The position numbers and the translations under genes are program-made. The notes below the pieces were generated by a model that searched no databases, was not told the DNA's origin, and saw nothing but the letters and a program-made list of their open reading frames with translations. Source: Chryseobacterium indoltheticum (lineage in GTDB: Bacteria; Bacteroidota; Bacteroidia; Flavobacteriales; Weeksellaceae). From it: a stretch of 64,000 bases of DNA. Below, one piece after another: positions 1 to 8,308 of this stretch (its first letter is position 1; each line of letters starts with the position of its first letter). Where the stretch lies: the NCBI RefSeq assembly GCF_003815915.1, contig NZ_CP033929.1, forward strand, positions 124,001-188,000, read 5' to 3'.

Positions 1-1
1 A

Positions 2-559
2 AACGGAGAATTTGTAGAATATGAAACAGGCCCAATTATTTGGGGAGAACCTGGAACAAATGGCCAACACGCATTCTATCAATTGATTCACCAAGGAACA
101 GAATTGATTCCGGCAGATTTTATTGCGTATGCGAAAAGTCCAAACAAAGTTTCTGATCATCAGGATAAACTTTTAGCTAACTTTTTCGCTCAGACCGAAG
201 CTTTAGCTTTTGGTAAAAACGAAGAAGAAGTTGAATCTGAATTACAAGCATCAGGAAAATCTGAAGAAGAAGTTGATTTCTTATTAAACTATAAAGTCTT
301 CCACGGAAACACGCCTACCAACTCAATCATATTCAATGAATTAACTCCATTTTCGCTAGGACAATTAATTGCAATGTATGAACATAAAATTTTTGTTCAG
401 GGTGTGATTTGGAATATTTTCAGTTTTGATCAGTTTGGGGTAGAATTAGGAAAGGTTTTAGCCAATAAAATTTTACCGGAACTTGAAAGTAATGAGACAA
501 TTAGCTCTCACGACAGCTCAACAAATGGATTGATCAATTATTATAAAGGAAATAAATAA
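2..559 (+). CDS. pgi: glucose-6-phosphate isomerase, C-terminal part (5' end outside window)
   Basis: Interconverts glucose-6-phosphate and fructose-6-phosphate in glycolysis and gluconeogenesis (cytoplasm). The frame is open from the left edge, and 185 residues of the C-terminal part are present. The start of this segment carries the conserved block [19 protein letters not shown] with the catalytic-region Gln-His. Near the C-terminus is the family signature [12 protein letters not shown], whose Lys lies in the active site. A TTG at 83 lies inside the domain and is not a start. The missing N-terminal part lies upstream of the window. Identification is secure from both signatures. Confidence 0.96.
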   Translation, partial: NGEFVEYETGPIIWGEPGTNGQHAFYQLIHQGTELIPADFIAYAKSPNKVSDHQDKLLANFFAQTEALAFGKNEEEVESELQASGKSEEEVDFLLNYKVFHGNTPTNSIIFNELTPFSLGQLIAMYEHKIFVQGVIWNIFSFDQFGVELGKVLANKILPELESNETISSHDSSTNGLINYYKGNK

Positions 560-599
560 TTGTTGAAGATTTTCATTAATTTTAATCAAAAATAAAAAT

Positions 600-818
600 A
601 TGACACAAATTATTATAAACCTAAACAATAAGGAAGAAGAAACCTTTGTGGAAACTTTTTTGAAAAAAATGAAAATCAGTTTTGAAAAAAATGAAGATGA
701 TTTTGAATTGACGGATGAAATGATTGCAGCAATAGAAACGGCTTTAAAACAAGATAAATCTAAAGCAGTAGATGGTAAAGAATCTTTAAAAAGAATTAGA
801 GCCAAGCATGGACTTTAG
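600..818 (+). CDS. putative antitoxin of a type II toxin-antitoxin pair (DUF2683-like)
   Basis: A 72-residue acidic protein. The N-terminal third is rich in Glu/Lys (LNNKEEETFVETFLKKM) and probably helical. The C-terminal part is ELTDEMIAAIETALKQDKSK, ending in a basic tail. This size and pattern match the short DUF2683-type partners encoded just before RelE/ParE-type toxins in Flavobacteriia. It overlaps the next gene by 11 bases, so the two are probably translationally coupled. No DNA-binding fold is obvious by eye. The antitoxin role is inferred from size and gene order. Confidence 0.7.
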   Translation: MTQIIINLNNKEEETFVETFLKKMKISFEKNEDDFELTDEMIAAIETALKQDKSKAVDGKESLKRIRAKHGL

Positions 819-1098
819 TTTTAAATTTTTACCAATTGCGGAAGACAATATTGAAGAGGCAACAGATTATTATGCGAATATTTCATTGAAAGTTGTAAAA
901 AGCTTTAATAAGCAGTTGGATCTTTCGATAAACAGAATTGTAAGCAATCCTTATTTTCAAAAAAGATTTAAAAATGTAAGAGCTTTACCTGTTAAGAAAT
1001 TTCCTTACATAATTTTCTACGAGGTCAATGATGAAGAAAAAGTGATTTATATCCTTTCTGTTTTCTGTACTCATCAGAATCCGGAAAAATATCCTTAA
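808..1098 (+). CDS. RelE/ParE-family toxin-like protein
   Basis: 96 residues with the RelE/ParE look: an N-terminal helical hairpin (PIAEDNIEEATDYYANIS, then KQLDLSINRIVSNP) followed by a beta-rich end (VRALPVKKFPYIIFYEVNDEEKVIYILSVFCTHQNPEKY). The motif LPVKKFPYIIFYEV is typical of this fold, in which members either cleave mRNA on the ribosome (RelE) or inhibit gyrase (ParE). The start lies inside the preceding small acidic gene. Which activity it has cannot be told from sequence alone. Confidence 0.8.
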   Translation: MDFSFKFLPIAEDNIEEATDYYANISLKVVKSFNKQLDLSINRIVSNPYFQKRFKNVRALPVKKFPYIIFYEVNDEEKVIYILSVFCTHQNPEKYP

Positions 1099-1129
1099 AA
1101 TCTAATAATAAAAAGTAATAAAAGTAAAA

Positions 1130-2014
1130 ATGGCAGAAATTCTTGACGGATTAAAAGTATCCAAAGAAATAAAAGCAGAAATCAAGGTTGAAGTTGATAA
1201 AATCATTGCTAGCAAAAGAAGAGCACCCCATTTAGTAGCTATTCTTGTTGGGAACAATGGAGCAAGCAAGGCGTATGTAAATGCTAAAGTGAAAGACTGT
1301 GAAGAAGTAGGATTTCAATCTAGCTTGGTTAAATTTCCAAGTACAGTTTCTGAGTCTGAATTATTGGAAAAAATCGACGAACTTAATAAAGATAAATCAG
1401 TAGACGGTTTTATCGTTCAGTTGCCTTTGCCAGACCAGATTGATCAGGAAAAAATCATTAACGCAATCGATCCAAGAAAAGATGTTGACGGTTTCCATCC
1501 TACAAATTTCGGTAAAATGGCTTTGGAAATGGATACATTCTTACCTGCAACCCCTTTCGGAATCTTGACATTACTTGAAAGATACAATATTGAAACGAAA
1601 GGAAAAGACTGTGTCATCATCGGAAGAAGTAAAATCGTAGGAAGACCGATGAGTATTTTGATGGGAAGAAAAGATTTCCCCGGAAATTCAACGGTTACTT
1701 TGACTCACTCTTACACGAAAGACATTGAAGAATATACCAAAAAAGCAGACATCGTGATTACCGCTTTGGGTGATCCACACTTCTTAAAAGGTGAAATGAT
1801 CAAAGACGGAGCCGTAATTGTGGATGTTGGTATCACAAGAGTAGACAACGATTCTCCAAAAGGATATTATCTGGCAGGTGATGTAGATTTTGACAGTTGT
1901 GCAGCAAAAGCAAGCTGGATCACGCCGGTTCCGGGAGGAGTAGGTCCAATGACAAGAGCGATGTTGATGAAAAATACCATCATTGCTTACAAAACTTCAG
2001 TCTATAACGACTAA
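1130..2014 (+). CDS. folD: bifunctional methylenetetrahydrofolate dehydrogenase / methenyltetrahydrofolate cyclohydrolase FolD
   Basis: Oxidises 5,10-methylene-THF to methenyl-THF with NADP and hydrolyses it to 10-formyl-THF, feeding purine and formyl-Met synthesis. 294 residues, the normal family length. Visible landmarks are the catalytic Tyr-x3-Lys in SKAYVNAKVKDC, the substrate loop DGFIVQLPLPDQID, the Rossmann nucleotide loop VIIGRSKIVGRPMSILM, and the C-terminal signature PGGVGPMTRAMLM. Seven bases separate it from queE, so the two are probably co-transcribed. Confidence 0.97.
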   Translation: MAEILDGLKVSKEIKAEIKVEVDKIIASKRRAPHLVAILVGNNGASKAYVNAKVKDCEEVGFQSSLVKFPSTVSESELLEKIDELNKDKSVDGFIVQLPLPDQIDQEKIINAIDPRKDVDGFHPTNFGKMALEMDTFLPATPFGILTLLERYNIETKGKDCVIIGRSKIVGRPMSILMGRKDFPGNSTVTLTHSYTKDIEEYTKKADIVITALGDPHFLKGEMIKDGAVIVDVGITRVDNDSPKGYYLAGDVDFDSCAAKASWITPVPGGVGPMTRAMLMKNTIIAYKTSVYND

Positions 2015-2021
2015 TTTTGAA

Positions 2022-2651
2022 ATGAATAAAGAAGAAGATATATTATTAAAAGAAGGTAAAATGCTCCCTGTAATGGAGCATTTTTACACTATTCAGGGTG
2101 AAGGTGCGCATACAGGAAAAGCAGCTTACTTTATCAGACTGGGAGGTTGCGACGTCGGCTGCCACTGGTGTGATGTGAAAGAAAGCTGGAATCCTACACT
2201 ACACCCTTTGATAAATGCTGAAGAAATTGCAGAAACTGCCGCAAAACACTGTAAAATTGTTGTTTTGACGGGCGGCGAACCATTAATGTGGAATTTAGAT
2301 ATCTTGACTTCTAAATTAAAAGAATTAGGATGCACCATCCATATTGAAACTTCAGGCGCGTATCCTTTAAGCGGACAAATCGACTGGATTACACTTTCAC
2401 CAAAGAAAACAGGACTTCCAAAAGAAGAAATTTATGCTAAAGCTCACGAGCTTAAAATGATTGTTTTTAATAATAATGATTTTAAGTTTGCCGACGAACA
2501 AGCATCAAAAGTTTCTGAAAATTGCAGACTTTATCTTCAGAGCGAATGGAGCAAACGTGACGAGATGTATCCTAAAATTACCGATTTTATCCTTGCAAAT
2601 CCGCGGTGGCAAGCATCGGTTCAGACTCATAAATACCTTAATATTCCTTAA
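2022..2651 (+). CDS. queE: 7-carboxy-7-deazaguanine synthase QueE (radical SAM)
   Basis: Converts 6-carboxytetrahydropterin to 7-carboxy-7-deazaguanine in preQ0/queuosine synthesis, using a 4Fe-4S cluster and SAM. 209 residues from the ATG at 2022. The cluster ligands are Cys43, Cys47 and Cys50 in GGCDVGCHWCDVKESW, and GEPLMWN forms the SAM-binding GGE region. The upstream TTG at 1983 would overlap folD and adds residues that do not look like the family, so I chose the ATG seven bases after the folD stop. The N-terminal MEHFYTIQGEGAHTGKAAYF is typical of QueE. Confidence 0.95.
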   Translation: MNKEEDILLKEGKMLPVMEHFYTIQGEGAHTGKAAYFIRLGGCDVGCHWCDVKESWNPTLHPLINAEEIAETAAKHCKIVVLTGGEPLMWNLDILTSKLKELGCTIHIETSGAYPLSGQIDWITLSPKKTGLPKEEIYAKAHELKMIVFNNNDFKFADEQASKVSENCRLYLQSEWSKRDEMYPKITDFILANPRWQASVQTHKYLNIP

Positions 2652-2687
2652 ATTGTTTATATTAGCTTCTGCCTTTCATTAGAGAAG

Positions 2688-4058
2688 ATGCAAAGAATCC
2701 GATATTCCCGTTATTTAAAGTCAATTATCATATTGCTTGACCTTCTGGTTCTTGCAGCAGTATTTGTATTGTATTTTTTAAATACTTCACGAGGTTTGTC
2801 AGACAATCAGGAATTATGGTCGGAATCTGCTTTTCCTTTACTTCTCGTTATGTCATTCTGGGTTTTACTAAGCGGAAGAACCAGAATTTACAACATATCC
2901 AGAAACCTTACCTATATACTTTTTGTAGAGCGCATTATTATTCATTTTCTCTTATTTATAATAGGCTTGGTATTGATTCGGAAAGTGAGCGGCAATCAAT
3001 TTTTTGGTTCCGAACTTACCTGGCTATCACTTTACCTTTTCGTTTTTATATTTACATTAAAATCTGCTGTTTACTTCTTGATAAGATATATCAGAACAAT
3101 GGGAGTCAACCACCGAAATGTGATGTTTCTAAGTGAGAATAAATCAACGGAGGTTTTAAAGAAAATTATTGAAGACAGAAAAGATTTTGGGTACAAAATA
3201 TTTAATTATACTTCATCTGAGCTAGATACCGAAAATCTTGTTGAATTTTGGAAAAAAAATGGAATTCACACCTTATTTATTCCGACAGAAAATTCATTCA
3301 CCAATGAGATGGAAGACAAGATGTTCAAATTGGCAGAAGCCAACAAAGTTCATATTTCTTTGATCCCGAGTATTTCGAAGAACAATTTTTTCTTTTATGA
3401 CTTAGGATATATTCAAACCCAGCCCGTTTTAACTCAGGCAAAGTATCCTTTAGATTATTATTCTAATTTTTTTCTGAAGAGAACTTTTGATATTATTTTT
3501 TCGGTCTTGGTTTTGCTATTAATTTGTTCGTGGCTATTTCCCATTATTGCAATTTTAATTAAAAGAAATTCTAAAGGACCTGTATTTTTTGTTCAGAAAA
3601 GATATGGTTTTCATGAGGAAATTTTTAATTGCATTAAATTCAGAACAATGGTTGTGAATGAAGATTCTACATCAAAAACTACAGGTGTAAATGATTCGAG
3701 AATTACCAAAATAGGAAAGTTTTTAAGGAAAACCAGTCTTGACGAAATGCCGCAGTTTATCAATGTTTTGAAAGGTGAAATGTCTATTGTAGGACCCAGA
3801 CCACACATGCTGGCGGTTGATAACTATTACAAACCCAAAATAGGAAGATACAGCTTGAGAAGTTTGGTAAATCCCGGAATTACGGGCTTAGCTCAAGTAA
3901 ATGGTTTAAGAGGTGATGCGGGAAATGTAGAAATAGAAATGAACAAGAGAATTCTTGCCGACGCATTCTATATTAGAAACTGGAGTTTTACTCTGGATAT
4001 AGTCATTATTTTAAAAACCATTTTATTAGTAATTATAGGAGATAAAAATGCAAAATAA
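2688..4058 (+). CDS. polyprenyl-phosphate sugar phosphotransferase (exopolysaccharide initiating glycosyltransferase)
   Basis: 456 residues. The first ~130 residues contain four or five membrane segments, then a soluble nucleotide-binding-like middle region (about 140-250), a further membrane helix (KRTFDIIFSVLVLLLICSW), and a C-terminal bacterial sugar transferase domain. The domain is recognised by FVQKRYGFHEEIFNCIKFRTM, the TSLDEMPQFINVLKGEMSIVGPRP block and PGITGLAQVNG. Enzymes of this class (WcaJ/WbaP type) move a sugar-1-phosphate from a nucleotide sugar to undecaprenyl phosphate, starting capsule or exopolysaccharide repeat synthesis. No other polysaccharide gene is adjacent, so the polymer is unknown. 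Confidence 0.92.
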   Translation: MQRIRYSRYLKSIIILLDLLVLAAVFVLYFLNTSRGLSDNQELWSESAFPLLLVMSFWVLLSGRTRIYNISRNLTYILFVERIIIHFLLFIIGLVLIRKVSGNQFFGSELTWLSLYLFVFIFTLKSAVYFLIRYIRTMGVNHRNVMFLSENKSTEVLKKIIEDRKDFGYKIFNYTSSELDTENLVEFWKKNGIHTLFIPTENSFTNEMEDKMFKLAEANKVHISLIPSISKNNFFFYDLGYIQTQPVLTQAKYPLDYYSNFFLKRTFDIIFSVLVLLLICSWLFPIIAILIKRNSKGPVFFVQKRYGFHEEIFNCIKFRTMVVNEDSTSKTTGVNDSRITKIGKFLRKTSLDEMPQFINVLKGEMSIVGPRPHMLAVDNYYKPKIGRYSLRSLVNPGITGLAQVNGLRGDAGNVEIEMNKRILADAFYIRNWSFTLDIVIILKTILLVIIGDKNAK

Positions 4059-4165
4059 GACGAGGTTTTTGTTACAATCAATTTTAGATTTTTAGCATCA
4101 AAACAAAGGTTCAGCCTTAACCTCAATCTTAAATAAATTAAATAAAAATAGTCTAATTTAGCAGA

Positions 4166-4918
4166 ATGTTAAAAAAGTTTTTTACAGCCATAGGAGAATA
4201 CATGATTCTTATCGGTAAATCTCTTCAAAAGCCTCAGAAAATGAGAGTTTTTTGGAAGCTTTTTATGCGAGAAATCAATGATTTGGGAGTCAACTCTTTT
4301 GGGTTGGTTATATTCACATCTATTTTCGTCGGAGCCGTAGTTGCCATTCAGATGTTTAACAATTTTGATGCATCATCTTTCCCAATTCCTCCATCTTTTG
4401 TGGGATACGCAACCAAAGCAGTTTTAGTTCTGGAGTTTGCTCCTACTATTATCAGCTTAATTTTGGCGGGAAAAGTAGGTTCATATATTGCCTCTACCAT
4501 TGGTACTATGCGTGTCTCTGAGCAGATTGATGCTTTAGACATTATGGGAGTTAACTCACCCAATTTTTTAATTTTACCTAAAATTATAGCCTGTCTTATA
4601 TTTAATCCGCTTTTAATTGCACTCAGTATCGTTTTTGGTATTGGTGGAGGTTATATCGCCGGAATACTTACCGGTAACTGGACGACTGCAGATTATATCT
4701 CAGGTATCCAAATGTACATGCCCAACCTTTTCATTATTTATGCATTTACCAAAACTATTGTTTTTGCATTTGTGATTGCAACCGTTCCCTCTTATTTCGG
4801 TTATTTTGTAAAAGGAGGTTCACTGGAAGTTGGTAGAGCAAGTACACAAGCGGTGGTTTGGACGATGGTATTTATCATTATTTCCGAATTAATTTTAACA
4901 CAATTAATATTAAGCTAA
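4166..4918 (+). CDS. mlaE: MlaE-family ABC transporter permease
   Basis: Inner-membrane permease of an MCE/Mla-type phospholipid transporter. 250 residues with about five hydrophobic segments. It carries the family blocks FTSIFVGAVVAIQMFNNF, LVLEFAPTIISLILAGKVGSYIASTIGTMRVSEQIDAL (read in two pieces) and IALSIVFGIGGGYIAG. Its stop codon overlaps the start of the ATPase gene (TAATG), so the two are translationally coupled. An MCE-domain substrate-binding partner (MlaD) is not next to it in this window. Confidence 0.94.
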   Translation: MLKKFFTAIGEYMILIGKSLQKPQKMRVFWKLFMREINDLGVNSFGLVIFTSIFVGAVVAIQMFNNFDASSFPIPPSFVGYATKAVLVLEFAPTIISLILAGKVGSYIASTIGTMRVSEQIDALDIMGVNSPNFLILPKIIACLIFNPLLIALSIVFGIGGGYIAGILTGNWTTADYISGIQMYMPNLFIIYAFTKTIVFAFVIATVPSYFGYFVKGGSLEVGRASTQAVVWTMVFIIISELILTQLILS

Positions 4919-5733
4919 TGATTGAGGTAAAAGATCTTAAAAAGAGTTTTGGTGATGTTGAAGTGCTTAAAGGAATTTCAACCACTTTTGAAAAAGGAAA
5001 AACGAATCTTATTATAGGCCAGAGTGGATCCGGGAAAACCGTTTTCCTAAAAAGTTTATTGAATGTTTATCAACCTTCATCAGGGGAAATTTTGTTTGAT
5101 GGCAGAGATATAAATGTAATGAACCGTGAAGAAAAACAGCATTTAAGATCTGAAATCGGCACCCTATTTCAGGGAAGTGCTTTGTTTGATTCTTTGACTG
5201 TTGAAGAAAATATCATGTTTCCACTTGATATGTTTACCAATTTAACCTTCAGAGAAAAGAAAAGAAGAGTTTTTGAGGTTATCGGAAGAGTACATTTAGA
5301 TAAAGCTAACAGAAAGTTTCCGTCTGAAATTTCCGGAGGGATGCAAAAACGTGTGGCAATTGCCAGAGCGATTGTAAACCACCCAAAATATCTGTTTTGT
5401 GATGAGCCAAATTCAGGATTAGATCCTTATACATCCAACGTAATTGATGATTTATTGCTTGAAATCACCAAAGAATACAATACTACAACCATCATCAACA
5501 CTCACGATATGAACTCGGTAATGACCATTGGCGAGAAAATTGTATATCTGAGATTGGGCATAAAAGAATGGGAAGGCAATAAAGACATTCTGATTACTGC
5601 AGGCAATAAAAATCTGATCGATTTCGTTTATTCATCAGAATTATTCAAAGAATTGAGAGAATATTTATTGGAGAATAATAAGACAATTGAAAATACTATT
5701 ACAAAAATAGACGACAATGAAAAAATTAATTAG
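4918..5733 (+). CDS. mlaF: MlaF-like ABC transporter ATP-binding protein
   Basis: ATPase partner of the MlaE permease, energising lipid movement between the two membranes. 271 residues from the ATG that overlaps the mlaE stop codon; an earlier in-frame GTG/ATG inside mlaE is rejected. Walker A is GQSGSGKT (34-41), the ABC signature is ISGGMQKRVAIARA, Walker B is YLFCDEPNSGLD, and the switch His is in NTHDMNS. The last 17 bases overlap the following beta-barrel gene, suggesting the three form one transcript. Confidence 0.94.
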   Translation: MIEVKDLKKSFGDVEVLKGISTTFEKGKTNLIIGQSGSGKTVFLKSLLNVYQPSSGEILFDGRDINVMNREEKQHLRSEIGTLFQGSALFDSLTVEENIMFPLDMFTNLTFREKKRRVFEVIGRVHLDKANRKFPSEISGGMQKRVAIARAIVNHPKYLFCDEPNSGLDPYTSNVIDDLLLEITKEYNTTTIINTHDMNSVMTIGEKIVYLRLGIKEWEGNKDILITAGNKNLIDFVYSSELFKELREYLLENNKTIENTITKIDDNEKIN

Positions 5734-6355
5734 TGCAGCATTTATAGGATTTTCTGTTTTTGCATCAGCGCAAATTTCACTGGCAGGAAAAGCAAATGTA
5801 TTGATTCCTACAAGCTCAGCTTCTTGGAAGAATCTTAAAACTGCAGCAACTAATGCTGTAGAACAAAAAGGTAAAAACATTACAGGTTTTAACGTAGGTT
5901 TATCTTTAAAAATCGATTTGCCAACAGCTTTATACGTAATGCCGGAGATTTATTATACCAATTTCAGCAATGAAGTTACCGTACAAAATGACGTGAATGC
6001 AGCTCAGACTACCATTAAGGCCAAAAACAGCAGAGTAGATATTCCTGTTTTGGTTGGGGTGAATGTATTGGGAGATTTACTAAGTGCTTATGCCGGACCT
6101 GTTGGAAGTTTCAATTTAGCTAAAAGCGATAATTTTGATAACTTTGTACAGAAAGTAGACGCTAAAGAGTTTACAGTTGGTTACCAATTGGGTGTACAAA
6201 GTGAAATTAAGAAGATTATTCTTTCAGCAAGATACGAAGGAGCTTTTTCTAAAGACCAAAGAAAATTCATCAACAACGTTGCAGGATCAAGTCAGGAAAT
6301 TAATTATGACAACAGATCAAGCTTATTTCTGTTAGGTTTAGGATATAAATTCTAA
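5717..6355 (+). CDS. outer-membrane beta-barrel protein (porin-like)
   Basis: 212 residues. A signal peptide (MKKLISAAFIGFSVFASAQ, cleavage after SAQ) is followed by alternating beta-strand sequence such as GFNVGLSLKIDLPTALYVMPEIYY and GYQLGVQSEIKKIILSARYEG. The chain ends in an aromatic residue (LLGLGYKF), the usual barrel-assembly signal. It starts 17 bases inside mlaF, so it is likely co-transcribed and perhaps translationally coupled. Function is unknown; the link to lipid transport is only positional. Confidence 0.85.
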   Translation: MKKLISAAFIGFSVFASAQISLAGKANVLIPTSSASWKNLKTAATNAVEQKGKNITGFNVGLSLKIDLPTALYVMPEIYYTNFSNEVTVQNDVNAAQTTIKAKNSRVDIPVLVGVNVLGDLLSAYAGPVGSFNLAKSDNFDNFVQKVDAKEFTVGYQLGVQSEIKKIILSARYEGAFSKDQRKFINNVAGSSQEINYDNRSSLFLLGLGYKF

Positions 6356-6376
6356 TTAGAAATTATTTAAACATAA

Positions 6377-6405
6377 AAAATCCTCAAATTAAATTTGAGG
6401 ATTTT
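6377..6405. terminator. bidirectional hairpin terminator
   Basis: Near-perfect inverted repeat AAAATCCTCAAATT / AATTTGAGGATTTT with A and T runs on both sides. It sits between the plus-strand barrel gene and the end of the minus-strand membrane gene, whose last codons overlap it. It can serve both converging transcripts. Confidence 0.8.
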
Positions 6406-6706
6406 CTTGTTTATTTTCTCTTTCTATTTGTTCTTGTTTTTTAACAATTTCTGCAGCCTTTTTTTCTAACTCTTCTTTTTCCTGTTGAAGACGTTTAAAT
6501 TCTCTTCTTTTTTCTTCAGCTTTTATAGCAGATCCTTTGCTGATATAACCGGTCATACCACCGATAATCAAGCCAATTCCTATGCCTGCCATTACACCCA
6601 TCATATGAGATAATGTAATTTTTTCAGCTGTAAAATCTGTTGTCAGGTAAAAAAGCAGCACAGATACTGCAAGAAGAACTAAGCCTGTAATCGAAATACT
6701 TTTCAT
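6389..6706 (-). CDS. small membrane protein with C-terminal coiled coil, unknown function
   Basis: 105 residues. Two hydrophobic segments (about 7-23, ITGLVLLAVSVLLFYL; about 36-55, GVMAGIGIGLIIGGMTGYI) are followed by a highly charged helix from residue 60 to the end (AEEKRREFKRLQQEKEELEK), predicted by eye to be a coiled coil. No enzyme motif is seen. The stop codon lies inside the hairpin shared with the converging barrel gene. I do not recognise a named family. Confidence 0.75.
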   Translation of the reverse strand: MKSISITGLVLLAVSVLLFYLTTDFTAEKITLSHMMGVMAGIGIGLIIGGMTGYISKGSAIKAEEKRREFKRLQQEKEELEKKAAEIVKKQEQIERENKQENPQI

Positions 6707-6813
6707 AATCGTGTTTTTTAATGGTAAATATTCATTTTTATAAATTTAATAATAAATTCTGATAAAATACTCCGTTTAAACCATTATTATAATGAAAACT
6801 TAAAGTATTTACA

Positions 6814-7620
6814 TTAAATCTTTCCGCCAGCAGATTTGTAGTATTCCAACGCTTTAGGTAAATCTTTCTGAATATCTCCAACTCTGGTTCCCGGACTTGG
6901 GTGAGTTGATAAAAATTCCGGTTGTCTTGCTCCTGAAGATGACGCTTCCATTCTCTGCCAAAACGGAATCGCCTGACGTGGATCGTATCCTGCAATTGCC
7001 ATCAAATTTAATCCCATTTCGTCTGCTTCAGATTCCTGCGTTCTTCCGTACTTTAAAAGAGCGACTTGAGACCCAACAGGATACACTTGTTGAAAAACAC
7101 TCGACCATTGTGCATTTGAAATTGTACTTCCTAATAGAGCACCTCCATATTGTGCAACCATAGCCTGTGAAATTCTTTCGTTTCCGTGACCTGCCAAAGC
7201 ATGAGAAACCTCGTGGCCCATTACCACTGCAAGACCAGTTTCATCTTTAGTAATCGGCAGAATACCGGTATAAACAGCTACTTTCCCACCAGGCATACAC
7301 CATGCATTCACTTGATTATCCTGAAGAAGATTAAATTCCCATTGATAACCTGACAAATCTGCACTTCTGCCAATACTTGCGTAATATTTTTCGGCTGCTG
7401 TTTTTATTTTACCTCCAACTCTTTTTACCATTTGAGCCTGAGATCCTGTCACAACTTTCGATTCTTTCAGAGTTTGTTGATACTGCTGAACAGCTGTTGA
7501 CGTTATTTGAGGATTAAGTGTTCCTATTTGCAAAGATTTTCTTCCTGTCATCGGGTTTGTTGTACACGCTGCAACTGCAAAAGCCGCTGCTCCAATACCT
7601 AATAGATGAGTAATTTTCAT
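6814..7620 (-). CDS. M48-family zinc metalloprotease, lipoprotein
   Basis: 268 residues, a periplasmic or outer-membrane-anchored peptidase of the LoiP/BepA type. The lipobox is AVAAC with lipidated Cys19. The zinc motif HEVSH is at 136-140, with the third ligand in ESEADEMGLNLMAIAGYDP near 195. The CTTNPMTGRKSLQ start after the lipid Cys is typical for this family. Members degrade misassembled outer-membrane proteins. It is probably a single-gene unit. Confidence 0.93.
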   Translation of the reverse strand: MKITHLLGIGAAAFAVAACTTNPMTGRKSLQIGTLNPQITSTAVQQYQQTLKESKVVTGSQAQMVKRVGGKIKTAAEKYYASIGRSADLSGYQWEFNLLQDNQVNAWCMPGGKVAVYTGILPITKDETGLAVVMGHEVSHALAGHGNERISQAMVAQYGGALLGSTISNAQWSSVFQQVYPVGSQVALLKYGRTQESEADEMGLNLMAIAGYDPRQAIPFWQRMEASSSGARQPEFLSTHPSPGTRVGDIQKDLPKALEYYKSAGGKI

Positions 7621-7724
7621 AATTATGCTTATTATAAATGAACCTTAACAATTTCTATTCCAAAAAATAATCTGAAATTTGTATTTGCATACATTTTGAT
7701 ATATAAATTACTAAATTTAATCTT

Positions 7725-8270
7725 ATGAAAAATTATCTAAAAATAATATCTCTTTTTGCTTTCATATTTCTATTTCAGAATTGTGTTTCGCAAAAGGTTG
7801 ATCCACAAATAGTAAACAATTTGGTAAGTACTGATGAATTTACTTTTCATGCTGAGAAAGCAAATCCTATGAATTATGATGTGATCAATGTTGTAAATTC
7901 AATTCCAAATGCAGCTCAACTGCGTACATTTCAGATTTCAGGAGATAATTATGGTATTGAGATAAAAAAAGGTGTGATGGAAGTTACACTTCCTTATTTT
8001 GGCAGAGCTTTTACTTCCAGCTATGGGAATTCTGATAACAGCTATAGATTTACCTCAAAAGATTACGCAGTCACAAAAACTCAGAGTAAAAAAGGAAATT
8101 GGGTGTACAAAATCAAACCCAATGATGTGAAGAATGTTTCTGACATTAATATTGAAATCTTTAAGAATGGAAGAGCATCTACATCAATAAGAAGTAACGA
8201 CAGACAGCCGATTTCTTACGATGGATATATTTCTAAAAATGAAGAAACAAAAGAAAAAGAAAAACTTTAG
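7725..8270 (+). CDS. DUF4251 lipoprotein
   Basis: 181 residues. The leader ends in a lipobox-like LFQNC (Cys20), followed by a region with the DUF4251 look: VVNSIPNAAQLRTFQISGDN, then GVMEVTLPYFGRAFTSSYG and the SKKGNWVYKIKP segment. The family is common in Bacteroidota and has no assigned function. The Lys/Glu-rich tail (ETKEKEKL) is ordinary. Flanking genes point away or converge, so it is probably transcribed alone. Confidence 0.88.
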   Translation: MKNYLKIISLFAFIFLFQNCVSQKVDPQIVNNLVSTDEFTFHAEKANPMNYDVINVVNSIPNAAQLRTFQISGDNYGIEIKKGVMEVTLPYFGRAFTSSYGNSDNSYRFTSKDYAVTKTQSKKGNWVYKIKPNDVKNVSDINIEIFKNGRASTSIRSNDRQPISYDGYISKNEETKEKEKL

Positions 8271-8308
8271 TCGTGGTTCGGGTTTTGTGATGGAAGTTTA
8301 AATATTTA

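Noticed and set aside
1983-2021. Upstream TTG start for queE
   Set aside because: It overlaps folD and adds residues unlike the family; the ATG at 2022 fits.
6738-6995. 85-codon minus-strand ORF
   Set aside because: It is another frame over the 3' end of the M48 protease gene.
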